A stretch of 64,000 nucleotides of DNA from the NCBI RefSeq assembly GCF_014633365.1, contig NC_068339.1:32187316-32251315 (forward strand). Direction: 5' to 3'. Below the pieces are notes generated by a model, which saw nothing but the letters and a program-made list of their open reading frames with translations, made no database searches and was not told the origin of the DNA. This DNA comes from Diospyros lotus (lineage: Eukaryota > Streptophyta > Magnoliopsida > Ericales > Ebenaceae). Position 1 is the first letter of the stretch. Every line of letters starts with the position of its first letter. Positions 34,944 through 47,931 of the stretch are shown here, piece by piece. The translations under genes were made by a program, and so were the position numbers.

Positions 34944-36904
34944 TGGCTAGCTATATAAGTGAGGAAGGCTAGCGTGCTTAAGTGTTAAGTGTGGTCGGTT
35001 AAGTGATTAATGTGAGTAATTGCCAGAGTTTTGGAATAGAGGATGTCTGGCATGATTGAATGTAAGTCGGAATGTCTTAACTGCTGAGTTGGGGTCGAGA
35101 ACAATTGATTTGAAATGTTGAGATTTCAATGTAAGGTTGGTCTGATAACCTTGAAAGTTGGACATGTGGACTGAGGACCCTAAGGGATTGGGTCGAGTTA
35201 TTGAGGCTTGCAATGGTATATTTGGATATTCCTGTTCTAGGGATGAGAAAAATACCCTGGATTGAGATGATATACCTGTGAGAGGTATATGGGTTGAGCA
35301 AAGAAGAACCGGAAACCCAAGTGTGAGTGTCGGTGTCAGGAAACCCTAAATATTGGAATTTGGGTATATGGTATGTTCTAAGGATGAGGACTCCTTGAGA
35401 TTGAAGTGTTGAGGCTCGTGTGGGGACATGAAGCCGAAGCATGACTAGTCCGGGAAGGGATTAGTGGAGCGTCCCTATGTCAGGGATTCGCCGAGCTGGT
35501 TCGAGGGAATAAAGTTGTCCCTTGAAAGTGGTACAATAAGGCTTGTGCGCTTGAGATAGAGTGAGCTATAGTGAGAGTTAGCTTGAGGCTCAAGGAAAGG
35601 GTTTGACATCAGGTGATGTGATTGTATTGTTATGATGATCCCGACGGGGATGTGCCTAAGGCATGAGTGGACCCTAATTGATTTCATGATGAGACGAGGT
35701 TTATCCTTGGGAATGATAGGCGTGTGGCAAGTGGACCCTAGCGGGTGTTTGCATGTGATGAAAGTCCCAAGTGAGTCGAGCTGGAATCCAGGGAAATCCA
35801 GATTGGGATTAAGGAGTTGGGCATGAGTTGATATGCGTGTGGGAGCCATGGGGTTAGAAGTCCTAGTTGTGAAATGCCAAGTGACCGTTCATGTGATTGA
35901 TGGATGAGGGGCCAATCAAAACTCTCATTATGACGGTTGGGGTCTGGTGGGACGCCTAAGGTTGGGAGATGAGAGGTGAATAGACCCTCATTGTGATGCC
36001 TAGGGTTGTGATGACGCCTAAGGTCACGAGACCTTTAATGGGAGGCGCAGAGGTCACCCATTGAATGGTATGAACGGGTGTGTGTGGTCCAAGGGCGATG
36101 AGTGTGTGGCAACAGGACATCCATAGGCTATGCGCGCAATGGAAATACCAACTTTGGATGCCATGTGGGCAGGGACATGGTGAGTAATGTAGAAGCCCTG
36201 AATTATAAATTCCAAGTTATGGAAGGCCAGGTCGAGCGTCGTGACTAAATGTACTGTGAGTGTGCAGGGAGAGACGAGAGGTCTCAATTTACCTAAAGGG
36301 TAATGGTAGGTGCTTGATGGTTAAGGGTACCGGAGCTTGAGATAGGCTCAGCATGTTGGTTGTTGTTTGAGAGTCTCTTAAGCGATAAGAGATGTAAAGT
36401 CTTGAGGAGCGGGGCTCATGGTACGAGCTTGAGGTTGTTAAGGCAAGGATAACCAAGTGAGATGGCTTGGGTAAGATGGTGGCAGAACCATCGTAGCTCG
36501 AGAGGCTTTAAATAGCTTTGATGTTATGGGTGCAAGGCTCGGTGTGATGGATCTGATGCTATGGACCGTGTGGCAGAGGACTAATGAGTTGGCTCGCGTT
36601 GAGGGCAAGTGGCCCATGGGCCTGAGCAATTTAGTGAACTACAGGTGATGGTCAAATGCTGAAGATCTGGAGCAGCACCTTAGGAAATCTAGTCTAGTGA
36701 GACTGTGAATCTCCTGTAAAGGATAGGAGGAAACACGGAGCGCATTAGGGATCTGATAGATTGTTACCGAGTAGGACGCTTGGTACGTATAGTGGTTGCG
36801 AGCGTGGTAAAGTAGTCATGCTGAGTTCGATATCAAAGGTGTGACTGGAAGGCTGAAAGTCACGATACGGGGTGTGAAACAGATCAGAGTGGGACCTGAG
36901 CCAT

Positions 36905-37085
36905 GCTGTTGGAAACTGTTGTTGGGCCAGTGTAAGGGAGCGACACGGTAATAATGATTGGGTGTTGACTCTCCGAAGCACAGGGCGACACGATGGGGAA
37001 CCAGTGTTGGGCCAGTGTATGGGAGTGACACGATGATGGTGACCAGGTGTTGGAGCGTGCCTAAAGCACAGGGCAACACAGTGAT
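36905..37085 (+). repeat. Two-copy repeat in the internal region
   Basis: GTTGGGCCAGTGTAAGGGAG with GCGACACGG and later GAAGCACAGGGCGACACGATG recurs as GTTGGGCCAGTGTATGGGAG, GTGACACGATG and AAAGCACAGGGCAACACAGTG. Unit about 90-100 bp, two copies. Confidence 0.7.
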
Positions 37086-38339
37086 TATGCAGATGGTCAG
37101 GGGCTAAAGATTTGTGAAATGCGGTAGGGTGACAAAAGTTATAACCAATTCCACAACTCGGCTGCTAGTAATAAGAGAAGTTAGGGCGTTGCACCCGAGT
37201 CAGGGGTTAAGCCTTTTATTTCAATAAGTAGTGTCGAAGTGGTTTGGCTAATGTTTGGGTGTTGTAGCTCTTCGAGATGTTTGAGAAAGAAAACTGGGGA
37301 AAAGAAACGGGTCTAGCGTGGGAATAACGCTATAGTTGATGCCTACGGTTGACTGGTCTAATGCTAAGGACCACTGGATATAGACGGTTAGTTCATGGGA
37401 GGGACTACAGCCCTCTATGTGGAGTAACCTGTCTGCGGTGGAGACGATTAGACGTGAAGACCTGGGGTATGCTGTAGGTTATGTCTGGGCCAGACCTAAA
37501 TTTCCGTGAGGGTTGAAAAAATCATCGTAGTGCCTTTTGTTGTCTTGGCAGCAAGAAGATTTGTGAATTGATTGGGTGATATCCTGCGGTATGAAAACGA
37601 GATGCGTGGCAATGCTCCTTGTTAAAGGATGCTAAGGCAGTTGTGGTTAAATTGATCGCAATTGATCGGGTAAATTGAGATGAGAGACCCGTGTGACCTT
37701 GCGGTGATGCAAGAAGATGGGTCGATTAGTGGAGTCGGTGAATGGCTCCAGAATGTTACGTAAGTGCCATGGAGGGCGAGACTTACGAGTTGGAAGCCAA
37801 CCATGAGATGGGAATATTGAGGCGTGCGAAAGTTTCAAGTATGGGGATCTCTAATCCTGTGGTGTGAGTTGTGGCAGGCTGAACGTGTGGCTGAGGCACG
37901 GTTTGAAATTCGTGAAGGCTTGCAATTGCACGGTCTAGTATTAGTCTTGATGTGTCGATGCGAAAATGAGGAAGTATCCTCACGTAGCACTGGATGAATT
38001 TTCGATTGATGACACAGGATCAGTTGCCAGGTGGTAGCACCTGATGGCAATGATATGAGCGTGAGGCTCGAGGACTGTGATGTAAAGCCTTATTGATTGA
38101 CCGTGTACAAAAAGGTTCAGCGGGTCCTGGTGGTTAGACTAGGCGAATTTTGACAAATAGATCCAAGGTGATAAAAGATGGTTGGTTAAGGCAAGGTTGT
38201 GCCGCTTGAAGGAGTGCTAATCCATAGCGAGAGTTATAGATGGTAGTGTTGAAATGTGGCCTAGGTAGAACTTGAGATGTTCTCCCAAGAAAAGTTGGGC
38301 ATGGGGCCACAACACTAGATGGACCCCCTAAGGTACTAC

Positions 38340-39582
38340 TGATAGCATGCATATTTATGCTATATTTTGGCATTTCACCTCAGTCTTATTACGCCATTTG
38401 AAGTAATTTTTGCTGATCTTTCATTGTTTCTATTTTATTATACTTCAAATCATCCTTACACTATTTTCTATCTTACTTCTATGGATCCAAGCTTGCTTAG
38501 CTTTAGGGAATATTGGATGGGCTAGAGAAGCAGCTGGAAAAGTCTTGAAGTGGCTCATTTCGGACGTCATGAGAGTAGGCCGGCCTTGGGAAATTGTGGG
38601 ACTCATCTAAAGGAGCTTGGGCTCACTTTCAAGGAGCAGATTTGGGCTGCTCGATTTTGCTATTTTGGGCTCTCTTTTGTTTCTTTTCTTTTCTGTTGGA
38701 CTAGACCCAACCCTAGCCTTCCTAGCTCTTCCTTTCTTAGCCATGTATTTAAGGCCTTTTAGCACTTATTTCCAGAGGGGGATTGAGAGGAGAAAAGAGA
38801 GGAGATTCTGGCCATTTTTCTTGTTGTTAGCAATTTTCTGTTTTCTCCATTTTGTCTTCATTCTTGTCTTCCTTGCTATAATGGAAGGCTAGAGCTATTG
38901 TAACTGGTTGTGTATCTTGAACCCGTGTGGAATCTGAGTCCCGGATGAGCTGCAAAAACTGGTTTGTTTGTTTTAATCTTACTCATTTCCATTTGGTTTG
39001 GTTTGAGCAGACTTTCGAGTGCATGGAGTTCATGGCATTTTTGTGTGAATTTGCATGGATTCATTTTCTGTTAAATGCTTAAGAGAACAGAGTATGTTGT
39101 AGCCGGTTGGTATAACATCTCGAAAATGAATATAATGTGCTTGAATGGTTGTTCTTGCATAGCTCCAGATGGGTTGAATAGAGAGTGAATGGTTGCATTT
39201 TGTTTATAAGAGATTTCTATATTCATTTTGTTGTTCCAATCATTCTAATCCTTGGACGGTTGTTGGGGATGCTTTAAGTTTGATATTCGGAAATTAAAAC
39301 ATCTAACAAACCAAGATTTATAGGTTGGACGAGGAAGATTTCACATAGGGGACAAATACACAGCTGGTTGCATTTCATTTACTAATTTTCATCTATCCTT
39401 GTGTTTTCTATTTTGTTACTTAGTTTTCTGTCAAACCCCCCCCCTAAACAAACTGTTGTTTATATTGGTTCTCCTTGTTGGTAGAAGAAGGTGAGGCTCC
39501 TTGTGAGAGACGACCTAGGTGCACTTTGCTGCAAACTAGAGAAGAGATACTAATTCTGGAGTGGTTCGACAGTCGCTGGCCA
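38340..39582 (+). mobile_element. TGATA-CA solo-LTR-like insertion A, ACTAC duplication
   Basis: 1243 bp starting TGATAGCATGCATATTTATG and ending GTCGCTGGCCA, flanked by ACTAC (38335-38339, 39583-39587). About 95 percent alike by eye to insertion B at 43791. No coding sequence. The start resembles LTRs of Tat/Athila-type gypsy elements, but no internal region is present to confirm it. A poly-C run lies near 39437. Confidence 0.8.
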
Positions 39583-41059
39583 ACTACCACTCTAACAGGA
39601 TAGATCACCTGGGGAAAACCAGTGCGGTGGCGAGTGCCTGAGTAGGAAAGTGAGTCCTACGGCATCGAGTGAAAGTGTGAGTTCCATAGGTGTGGCAGGG
39701 GTGATTTTAAATAGATGGAGTTTATATCGAAACGGTAGTCGATGATTGCATCTGTAGTGACTGGATGAAGGTTGTGCTGGTTGTGAGCCGGGCGATCCGG
39801 CTAGAGTTAATTGAGTTGGTTAGATGGAAGAGGAGGGCGAATTTAAAATGTCGCCAACGAGAGCTCGAAAGAAGAGCTTGTGGGACGAAATTGGTCCCCA
39901 GGAATGGTGTTAAGGTGATAAAATCACTTGATAGCTGTGAGTGCTATACCTAGGGTGATGCCTTGGTGTGGGCAATTGATGAAATTTAACCTCGTGGCTA
40001 AAGGTTAATGGTTGTGAAGAAAGGAAATCAGCTAGTGGAGCTGATTGGTGACCGGCCAGGGGTAGCTGATGGCAACCGAGGACGCCGACTGGTAATAGCG
40101 GCAACAGCAATGCAGTGGCTGGCCAGGGTCGTGGGGCGTTGTGAGAGTAGTCGGTCAATGGCATAGGTGGCTCCTAAGTCGCAGTTGCGGCTAGATGTGG
40201 CGCCAAGCGATGGCAAGAGGTTGTCTTAATTGATGATGGTGGCATTAGAGCCAATGTGGAGCTAGAGTCTCTCAGGGAATTAGCTAGCTGCTATAAGCAT
40301 AGCAAAGTGCTATGAGGAAGGTGACCTAAGAGTGGGGTCGTGCCGGTTGCGTTGAGCAGTGAGATTCATGGAGCAGCGAGTCTTTTGAGATGGCATGGTG
40401 TTGTCATTGTCGCTGTTAAGGAAAAGATGTTGTCAGGAGGGTCAAGATAATCATTATGCATGGTTTAAGTCAGGTGTCTACTGTGGATTGAGAATGAACC
40501 TGATTTAGGATGGCTGGAAGTGTCATGCCTCAAGAGTAAGAGGCTCTATGGAGAAATGGTGAGGTTTGAAAAGTCCTAATGAAATTAAAACTGGGCGAGT
40601 AAATTTGGCTAGAAGACCGGTATAAGAGTGGGGGTGTAACCATGATAGCTTGTTGTGGTGTGGACCAAAGGCACGAGTCATCCTACAGGTGCGATGCAAT
40701 AAGTGATTGTGCAAATGGTAATAAGCCAATCACTTGTGCCACGCACCGTGGGTGATGACGAGGGTTGATTAATGGTTCCGCGACCTTAAGCGCAATGGTA
40801 GGATCCTCGACTCGCGGTAGGGTTTAATAGCCAAGGTAAGGCCTAGCATGGGGCATGATTGTGAAAGCGGAAATGGGGTGAAAAATTGAAGAGGAGTTGC
40901 TCAGTGAAGAGTTCTCTAGTATGGGTATGAGACCCCTACTAGCGTGCAATATCGGCCAGAAAGGAAGGCCAGAGGAGCCTATGTGCTTGTGCAAGGAACT
41001 CCTGGTTGGGAGAAGGTTGTGGCCCGAGCATGGTTAAGCTCGAGGTAAAATGGTAATGG

Positions 41060-42545
41060 TGAAGGATCATGAACGAGGATCAAAAGCATGCAACGGAAGC
41101 GTTTTAAAACAAAAACGATCCTCGTATTGGTTAGAGTCTAGGAGACTTACTTTTACGGCGGATTACCGGACGGAATGGAGCGATGGGAGCTTCTTCGTGT
41201 GGAGGAGACGACGGCTGTCCTGCTAGCCTTCGGCTCCGTCGCATCAGAACTCAAACGCCCCCTTTCGATCTTCCGGAGTATGACTCGAACTCGTGGCCTC
41301 TCTTCGGTGAAGAAGAATGAAAAACGACTTGGATGAAAAACAACTAAAGAGAGATATATATAGGGAGAACCCTAGGGTTAAAACCCTAGTGGGCCAAACC
41401 CTAATGGGCCAAGACCTTTTAATTAATTTTCTAATTGGGTTAGCCCAATTAATTAATTAAAACCCTAATGAACTATTATTTTATTTTAGCCCAATGGACC
41501 ATTCTAAATAAAATAACTCTCTCTTAATGTAATTCATCCAACAAGCCAAATGTATTAAAAATACATGAGTTACATCGAGCTACCCCGGGGACCAAAAGAC
41601 AAATTATTCACGGCTGCTAAAATGACCAAAATATCCCTGCTACCTAGTAGCTATATTTTTGTCATTCTAAGTGTTCCAACTATCACCATATGGTAACACT
41701 GACCCCACGAATAATTTTGCATATGCCATGTCTTTGACCTACTAGTGTAATGACGAAAATACCCCTCTGCGTAACACCCATCATTTAGAAAGGAATAATG
41801 TACTAACACCTTTCTAAATGACTTCTACCATCCTTAGATCACTAGTCCAATAATCCGTGACTACTCGAATGTACTTGCTTATCATTGGGAGCTACCCAGA
41901 AGCACACACTCATAAGTCACGTTCCCAGGGCCCTGGATTATTCGATTATTCTTGGACAATCACAAGGGGGTGAATCACAGAAACTATCTTGTATTAGTCT
42001 GTCTTAGCTAATTAGAAACCATACTCCCAACTCAAAAGGATATTGATCTTTGATAGACCTCACCTGCAATGAATCTAAGAATATAGTTCTAGGTTCACTA
42101 GACCACCAACTAATACTCAAGTATTAGAGTACTCGTCCACGTAGTAGCAGTGATAGACTAGCTCCATGATAATTAGCACTTTGTCATTAGCTTCTATCAC
42201 AGGTCCACTCTACGCATTCCAAATGCGCTTGTACAATTAGAGTAAACGGACTGTTTACTGGCTAAGGCAAGCCATCCTCCATTAGGATCTATTGCACAAT
42301 GATCTTATCATGATAGAATGCCCAGTTCTATCAAAAGATCAAGAGTTATATTTTCTTGCTTATTAAGTACCCATGATTCATGCCTAACTGTGAAGAACGA
42401 CCCATCACATGAATCACTTACTTAATAGCATGGACACCTTTCCAACAATTAAATGCAAATAATATATGTGCCATAAACTGAATAAAAGAAACATCATTAC
42501 CATTAAATTAAACAAAACGTGTCTTTAGGGCATACATTTCCAACA
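41060..42545 (-). mobile_element. Solo copia LTR, AATGG duplication
   Basis: 1486 bp flanked by AATGG (41055-41059, 42546-42550). On the minus strand it begins TGTTGGAAATGTATGCCCTA, a common plant copia LTR start, and ends GATCCTTCA. A TATATATA box is near 41352 on the minus strand. No internal region, so it is a solo LTR left by recombination. Confidence 0.9.
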
Positions 42546-43360
42546 AATGGTGCGTGCAACGTCAAGCTCGAGTTGGACTCGGGTAATGCACGTATGGTTG
42601 AAATGTGTAATTAACTGACATGGTGTTAGGTATATCGATTATGCGTAATCATATCGATAAATGAGGGTCGGCTGGTCAAAGTAGAAGACCATGTATGAAA
42701 TGGTCGAAGTTGGCAGGGTGGGCCAAATGGGTGCTTCCCATGTAGTGCTAGCGTGATAAGTTGATCGGTAATGAGAGATTGCTATGAGGATCAACTCACG
42801 TTATGCATGCGTGTGATTAATGGCGGTGTGCCATGGTGGAAAGACTGTCAAAGTGTCTTGTGGGCACTAAAAGAGACATTGCGATGATGATCATTGCTAA
42901 AACGTTGCTGGTTGGACCAGTGAAAAATCGTGGCCATGTGTGTTTGGCAAGGGAAAACGTTGCCGTGTGTGATGGCGTAAAAATCGTGGTAGACTGATCA
43001 GCAATGCAATGTTAGCAAGAGTTTCTTTCACTTGATGGGAAAATGGGAAGTGGACTGCAAAGCGATGCTTCGAGGCGGAGAAAATCCATCAGGAGATGGA
43101 TATCGTTGCAGTAGGCATAACCAGCGACCAGCAGTGCCATTTGGTTGGAGGCCAAGGTGGTACTCGATTGATGAATGTCCTCAAGAGATGGATGACCAAA
43201 TGCCTAGGTGAATCCTTGAGGTGGGAATAATCCGAGGAAAAAGGCTGAGAATTAGTTCGGCTATGAGATTCTCGAGCAAGGGATTCAGAAAGTAGCCTGA
43301 GAATGTGATTATCTTGGGCAAGAGTTTGGTAAAGTAAATTTCGAGGATGAAATTCTTTAA

Positions 43361-43371
43361 TGGGGGTGGAA
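43361..43371 (+). promoter_or_regulatory. Polypurine tract of the large LTR element
   Basis: TGGGGGTGGAA immediately before the 3' LTR at 43372. It is the plus-strand primer site for reverse transcription. Confidence 0.9.
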
Positions 43372-43790
43372 TGTAATACCCGGTATTACATGGTATTGAA
43401 AATAAATAATTTTGATTATTTTGGACAGGACCTCGGGTGGCCCGGGAAGCCCAAGAGTCGGTTTCGAGTAATTAATTATTAAGGTTTGCCGAGTCGGCGG
43501 CAGGGAGTGCCTCGGGACTTGGATGTCCAGGGAGAGGACAAGAGATTGATGAGTGTCTCAGGATGAAGATAATGGTGCTGAAAGCAGTCTGATCGGGAAT
43601 AAATTTCGGAATAAATTCTGTAAAAGCCCAAGTGGGTGCCAATACCGAATTGTCGGAGGGGACCTCCTGGAAGCTGAGGGGACCCTAGTGGTGGTTCGAT
43701 TTTCTGATTAAGGCAACCCTTAAGTGTTTTCGGGTCGAGTAAAGGGCTCGTGCAGGCGCAGGGACAAAGTCAATATTCCCGAGTAGCGGT

Positions 43791-44974
43791 TGATAACATG
43801 CATATTTATGCTGTATTTTGGCATTTCACCTCAGTCTTATTACGCCATTTGAAGTAATTTTTGCTGATCTTTCATTGTTTCTATTTCATTATACTTCAAA
43901 TCATCCTTACACTATTTTCTATCTTACTTCTATGGATCCAGGCTTGCTTAGCTTTAGGGAATATTGGATGGGCTAGAGAAGTGGCTCATCTAAAGGAGCT
44001 TGGGCTCACTTTCAAGGAGTAGATTTGGGCTCACTTTCAGTTTTGGGCTCTCTTTTGTTTCTTTTCTTTTCTGTTGGGCTAGGCCCAACCCTAGCCTTCC
44101 TAGCTCTTCCTTTCTTAGCCATGTATTTAAGGCCTCTTAACACTTGTTTCCAGGGGAGAAGGAGGAGAAGGAGAAGAGATTCTGGTCGTTTTTCTTGTTG
44201 TTAGCATTTTCTGTTTTCTTCATTTTTTTGTCTTCATTTTTGTCTCCCTTGCTGTAATGGAAGGGTAGAGCTATTGTAACTGGTTGTGTATCTTGAACCC
44301 ATGTGGAATCTGAGTCCCGTATGAGCTACAAAAACCTGGTTTGTTGTTTGTTTCTTATTCATTTCCATTTGGTTTAGTTTGAGCAGATTTGTGAATGCAT
44401 AGAGTTCATGGCAGGTTTGTGTGAATTTGCATGGATTCATTTTCTGTTAAATGCTTAAGAGAACAGAATGTTGTAGCCGGTTGGTATAACATCTCGGAAA
44501 TGAATATAATGTGCTTGAATGGTTGTTCTTGCATAACTCCGGATAGGTTGAATAGAGAGTGAATGGTTGCATTTTGTTTATAAGAGATTTATGTATTCAT
44601 TTTGTTATTCCAATCATTCTAATCCTTGGACGGTTGTTGGGGATGCTTTAAGTTTGATGTCCGAAGATTAAAACATCTAACAAACCAAGATTTATAGGTT
44701 GGATGAGGAAGATTTCACATAGGGGACAAATACACAGCCGGTTGCATTTCATTTATTGATTTTCATCTCTCATTTTGTTTCTATTTTGTTACTTAGTTTT
44801 CTGTCAACCCCCCCCCCCCCTAAACAAACTGTTATTTGTATTGGTTCTCCTTGTTGGTAGAAGAAGGTGAGGCTCCTTGTGAGAGACGACCTAGGGTGCA
44901 CTTTGCTGCAAACTAGAGAAGAGAAGAGAAGAGATATATAGATACTAATTCTGGAGTGGTTCGACAGCCGGCTA
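43791..44974 (+). mobile_element. TGATA-CA solo-LTR-like insertion B, GCGGT duplication
   Basis: 1184 bp starting TGATAACATGCATATTTATG and ending CAGCCGGCTA, flanked by GCGGT (43786-43790, 44975-44979). Homologous to insertion A along its length, but lacks about 70 bp of A (near 38525-38605). A poly-C run is at about 44810-44820. No coding sequence. Confidence 0.8.
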
Positions 44975-45386
44975 GCGGTCGGTTATTAATTTCGATAAAT
45001 CAAGTTTTGGTGTGGCTTAAAGATAATTTAATTAAGCCAGGAGGGCCCAAATGATATTATCAAAATTCCTAAATGGAGCTAAGGGTTCTCAAGTGAAATT
45101 ATTGAGAAATTAGGGGGATTAAGTGTGTAATTAATTTATATGTGTATATATATATATATAAGAGTGGGTATATATATATGCAGAGCCGCGCTTGCTTCCA
45201 TTTCAAATTTGAAATTAAAAGTAAAGAGGGAGAAGTGAAATCGCGAGGGAGAGAAGGCAACCCGAGATCGCGACTGAGAGAGAGAGAATGCTGAGAGGGC
45301 GTGATGGCCGATCGGCCATGGCAGCCGCTGCCATGGCCGATGAAAAAGAGCAGCAACAGTAGCGGACCAAGGGTGGTGCGCGGAGC

Positions 45387-47385
45387 TGAAAGTAAAGCAA
45401 GATCGCTACGGGGCAAGCAGCGTAGTTCAAAAATTTTGAACCTTACCCAGATCCCGGCGATTGGATCAACGTCGAAATCAAATCATTCACAAACAAATAA
45501 ATAAATCTAACCTTTAGATTATCGAGTCGTTCGCGGATTCGAGCCGTCCAAGCGTCCGGCCTCTAACTCGTGATACGCGACACGCGTCCGTTGGCAAGGA
45601 GAGCGGAATAGGAGTGCTAGCTCCTTCTCCTTTGCGCGGCTTGTGTATGGACGGTAAAAGAACACCCACGTTTCAAATCGATGTCAAAAGAAACGGGGAA
45701 GAGTGAACGGCAATGCGTTTTTCAACTCTTGAAAAACGACACCAAAAATCACCTCAATAATGGGCAACCTATAAAAGGATATTTATAATGAAATATCCTA
45801 GGGTTTCTAAAACCCTAATGGATTGGGCTAGCCCATTAATTCTAATTTAATTAGAATCATAAGTGGGCTTATTCTAGTCCAACTAGAAATATAATTAAAT
45901 GGCCCAATCTTTTTATAGGTTAAATAAAATATTATGGCCCAAATCTAATTCAAGCCCAAATATATTTTATTTAATATTTGGCCCAAATCTAATTTGGTCC
46001 AAATATAATATTTAATATTTGGCCCAAATCTAATTTAGTCCAAATATAATATTTATTTTAATATTTGGCCCAAATCCAATTGAGTCCAAATATAATATTT
46101 AATTTAATATTTGGCCCAAATCTAATTTAGTCCAAATATTAACTTAAGCCCAAAAATATTTTATTTCCTATTTGCCACTCCAACAAATAGAAAATCATTA
46201 AATTAGAAACTCCTTCCTAATTTAATCAAATGCCATTTTTAGAAAACTCTTTCCATAACGACGACTCCTCGTCATATCGACGTCATTACGTCTATCTGTT
46301 CTTTTTACGTGAGAACCTACGACGGCACAACTTCTTGCTGAAGTGTCCCACTTAACCATACGTCCACTCTCCTGGTTTAAGCCAGGGACCGTGCCTATTG
46401 CGTATGACTCATTAGGCTTCCGAATATGTTGGCAATGTGTCGGTACGAACACATAAGACAAGATTGACCTCTAGCAAGGCGTCATGCCTACCCAATTATT
46501 CAGAAGGATTCATAATCCGCAAATAACCTTTCACGAGCATGGTTATCGTGTAATACGATCCTCTCGTCAATGCATCTTATGTGATCTCAAGTATGGCGAT
46601 GTGTTGCTTGATAATGATCACATGAGTTTTCTTCGGTCTTTCGGATATCTTCACTTAATAGAAAGTGAATCAATAACTCCTTATTGATCTCTTTCACCAT
46701 GGCCATGGATTTAAAGTGAATATCCACCGAAGGCGCCTTAGATACATCATCCTCTATCAAGGGATAAACGAGTCCCATCTTGGCTATGCACTCATCTCCA
46801 TAAGCCTCATGATATACCCAACGATCGCCCACGTGCAGCCTTTGTCTAGGCCCATCGAAACGATGTCAAAGCATACCGGTCTTCTTATGAGATGACCGTG
46901 ACAACCTCAGGTCCAAGGATTAGTTACACCCATCTCGTATGAGAATTCCATCAACATATAACCAAAATGGATTCTCATGGCGAGTCATGTCCAGTGACAC
47001 GTTCTCCAACATTGGTCACCTATGTACTTGTCTAGGCATCCCCATGCCTATGGGTGTGAGACCCCCATTGCTATCACATAGCAAAAACATAGCACATACA
47101 AGTCTTACCGCAATTGTCAATGTCCATTCTTGACATTGCTATGACTTGGGACATTTAATGATGTCTATAAACTGTGATGCATCATCTCACATCTTTATAG
47201 ATTATTCACAGTATACATCATATGGACTTCTATCTAGTTTCATTTGGTTATTACAATAATAACAAGAAACTAATAGAATGACTTCTTGTGAATTTGAATA
47301 ACTCCTTATTCAAATAATAACATGATTACAATTGTCAGTGTACAACATGCCCAATCTGATTGGGTCTAGAGCACCTACACTAACA
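45387..47385 (-). repeat. 3' LTR of the copia element
   Basis: TGAAAGTAAAG at the left (the complement of CTTTACTTTCA) to CACTAACA at the right. Contains tandem AATATTTGGCCCAAATCTAA units at about 45930-46150, also present in the other LTR. Confidence 0.95.
45930..46150. repeat. Tandem TTTGGCCCAAATCTAATTTAGTCC units in copia LTR
   Basis: Five to six units of 35-45 bp built from AATATTTGGCCCAAAT, CTAATTTAGTCC and AAATATAATATTT. TTTGGCCCAAA is a near palindrome. The same array lies at about 53540-53750 in the other LTR. Confidence 0.85.
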
Positions 47386-47540
47386 ATCTCCCACTTGCAC
47401 TAGAGCCAATCATTCATGTATCTTATACCTGATGATCGAACATGACTTTCATGTTTCTCCTGGGACAGAGCTTTAGTCAAGGGATTTACAACATTGTCAT
47501 CCGTCGATACTTTCTCTACATATGTCACCTCAGTTGATAA
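47386..47540 (-). pseudogene. Copia polypurine tract and pol C-terminus
   Basis: ATCTCCCACTTGCAC at 47386-47400 is the purine tract on the minus strand. Before it (in element direction) the minus strand encodes NPLTKALSQEKHESHV and IRYM, the conserved end of copia pol. Confidence 0.8.
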
Positions 47541-47549
47541 TCTCCATTA

Positions 47550-47885
47550 TCATATGGTGATGCCGCAATATAAGTTTGGTCCGTTGATGAGACCGTGGTT
47601 CCTTCGCTTACGCGATGGCTCCATTGTTGTCCCAATAACTGTTATTGGATCAACAATGCTGGACACCACTTTAAGTTCATCAATGAACTTACGGATCCAT
47701 ACAACCTCCTTAGCTGCTTCGAAGGTTGTTATGTATTCGACTTCAGTTGTTGAATCTACCACTATCTCTTGTTGGAACTCTTCCAACTCATGGCCCAGCC
47801 ATATAGGCAGAATATGAATTTCGACTGTACGTGATTTAAAATCATCATGGTCAAATTGGAAACTGGCATCCATGAACCCCTTCAT
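47550..47885 (-). pseudogene. Copia RNase H remnant
   Basis: On the minus strand, GFMDASFQFDHDDFKSRT is followed by STTEVEYITTFEAAKEVVWI, the RNase H core of copia elements. The stretch that normally joins them (SGYVFTL..SWKSSKQ region) is altered or shifted in frame. The catalytic DAS aspartate and STTEAEY glutamate are present, but the domain is not intact. Confidence 0.85.
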
Positions 47886-47931
47886 GGTATGCTCTTATTC
47901 TCCATATGGCAAAAAACATCTCTTTAGTGCT

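Larger units (their letters stand above)
34944..43360 (+). other. Non-coding internal region of the large LTR element
   Basis: About 8.4 kb (5.7 kb without the two nested insertions). G-rich on the plus strand with dispersed short phrases such as GTGTGAG, CTAAGG and GGTTGTGG. I searched for the usual gypsy landmarks (zinc knuckle, DSGA, YLDD, HLDH-like and DRLTK motifs) and found none. A duplication of about 100 bp lies at 36905-37085. It may once have been coding and decayed beyond recognition, or may be captured non-coding sequence. Confidence 0.7.

Noticed and set aside
47494..47817. Plus-strand frame of 107 codons and similar ones opposite copia pol.
   Set aside because: Antisense shadow of the RNase H region, which is clearly recognisable on the minus strand.
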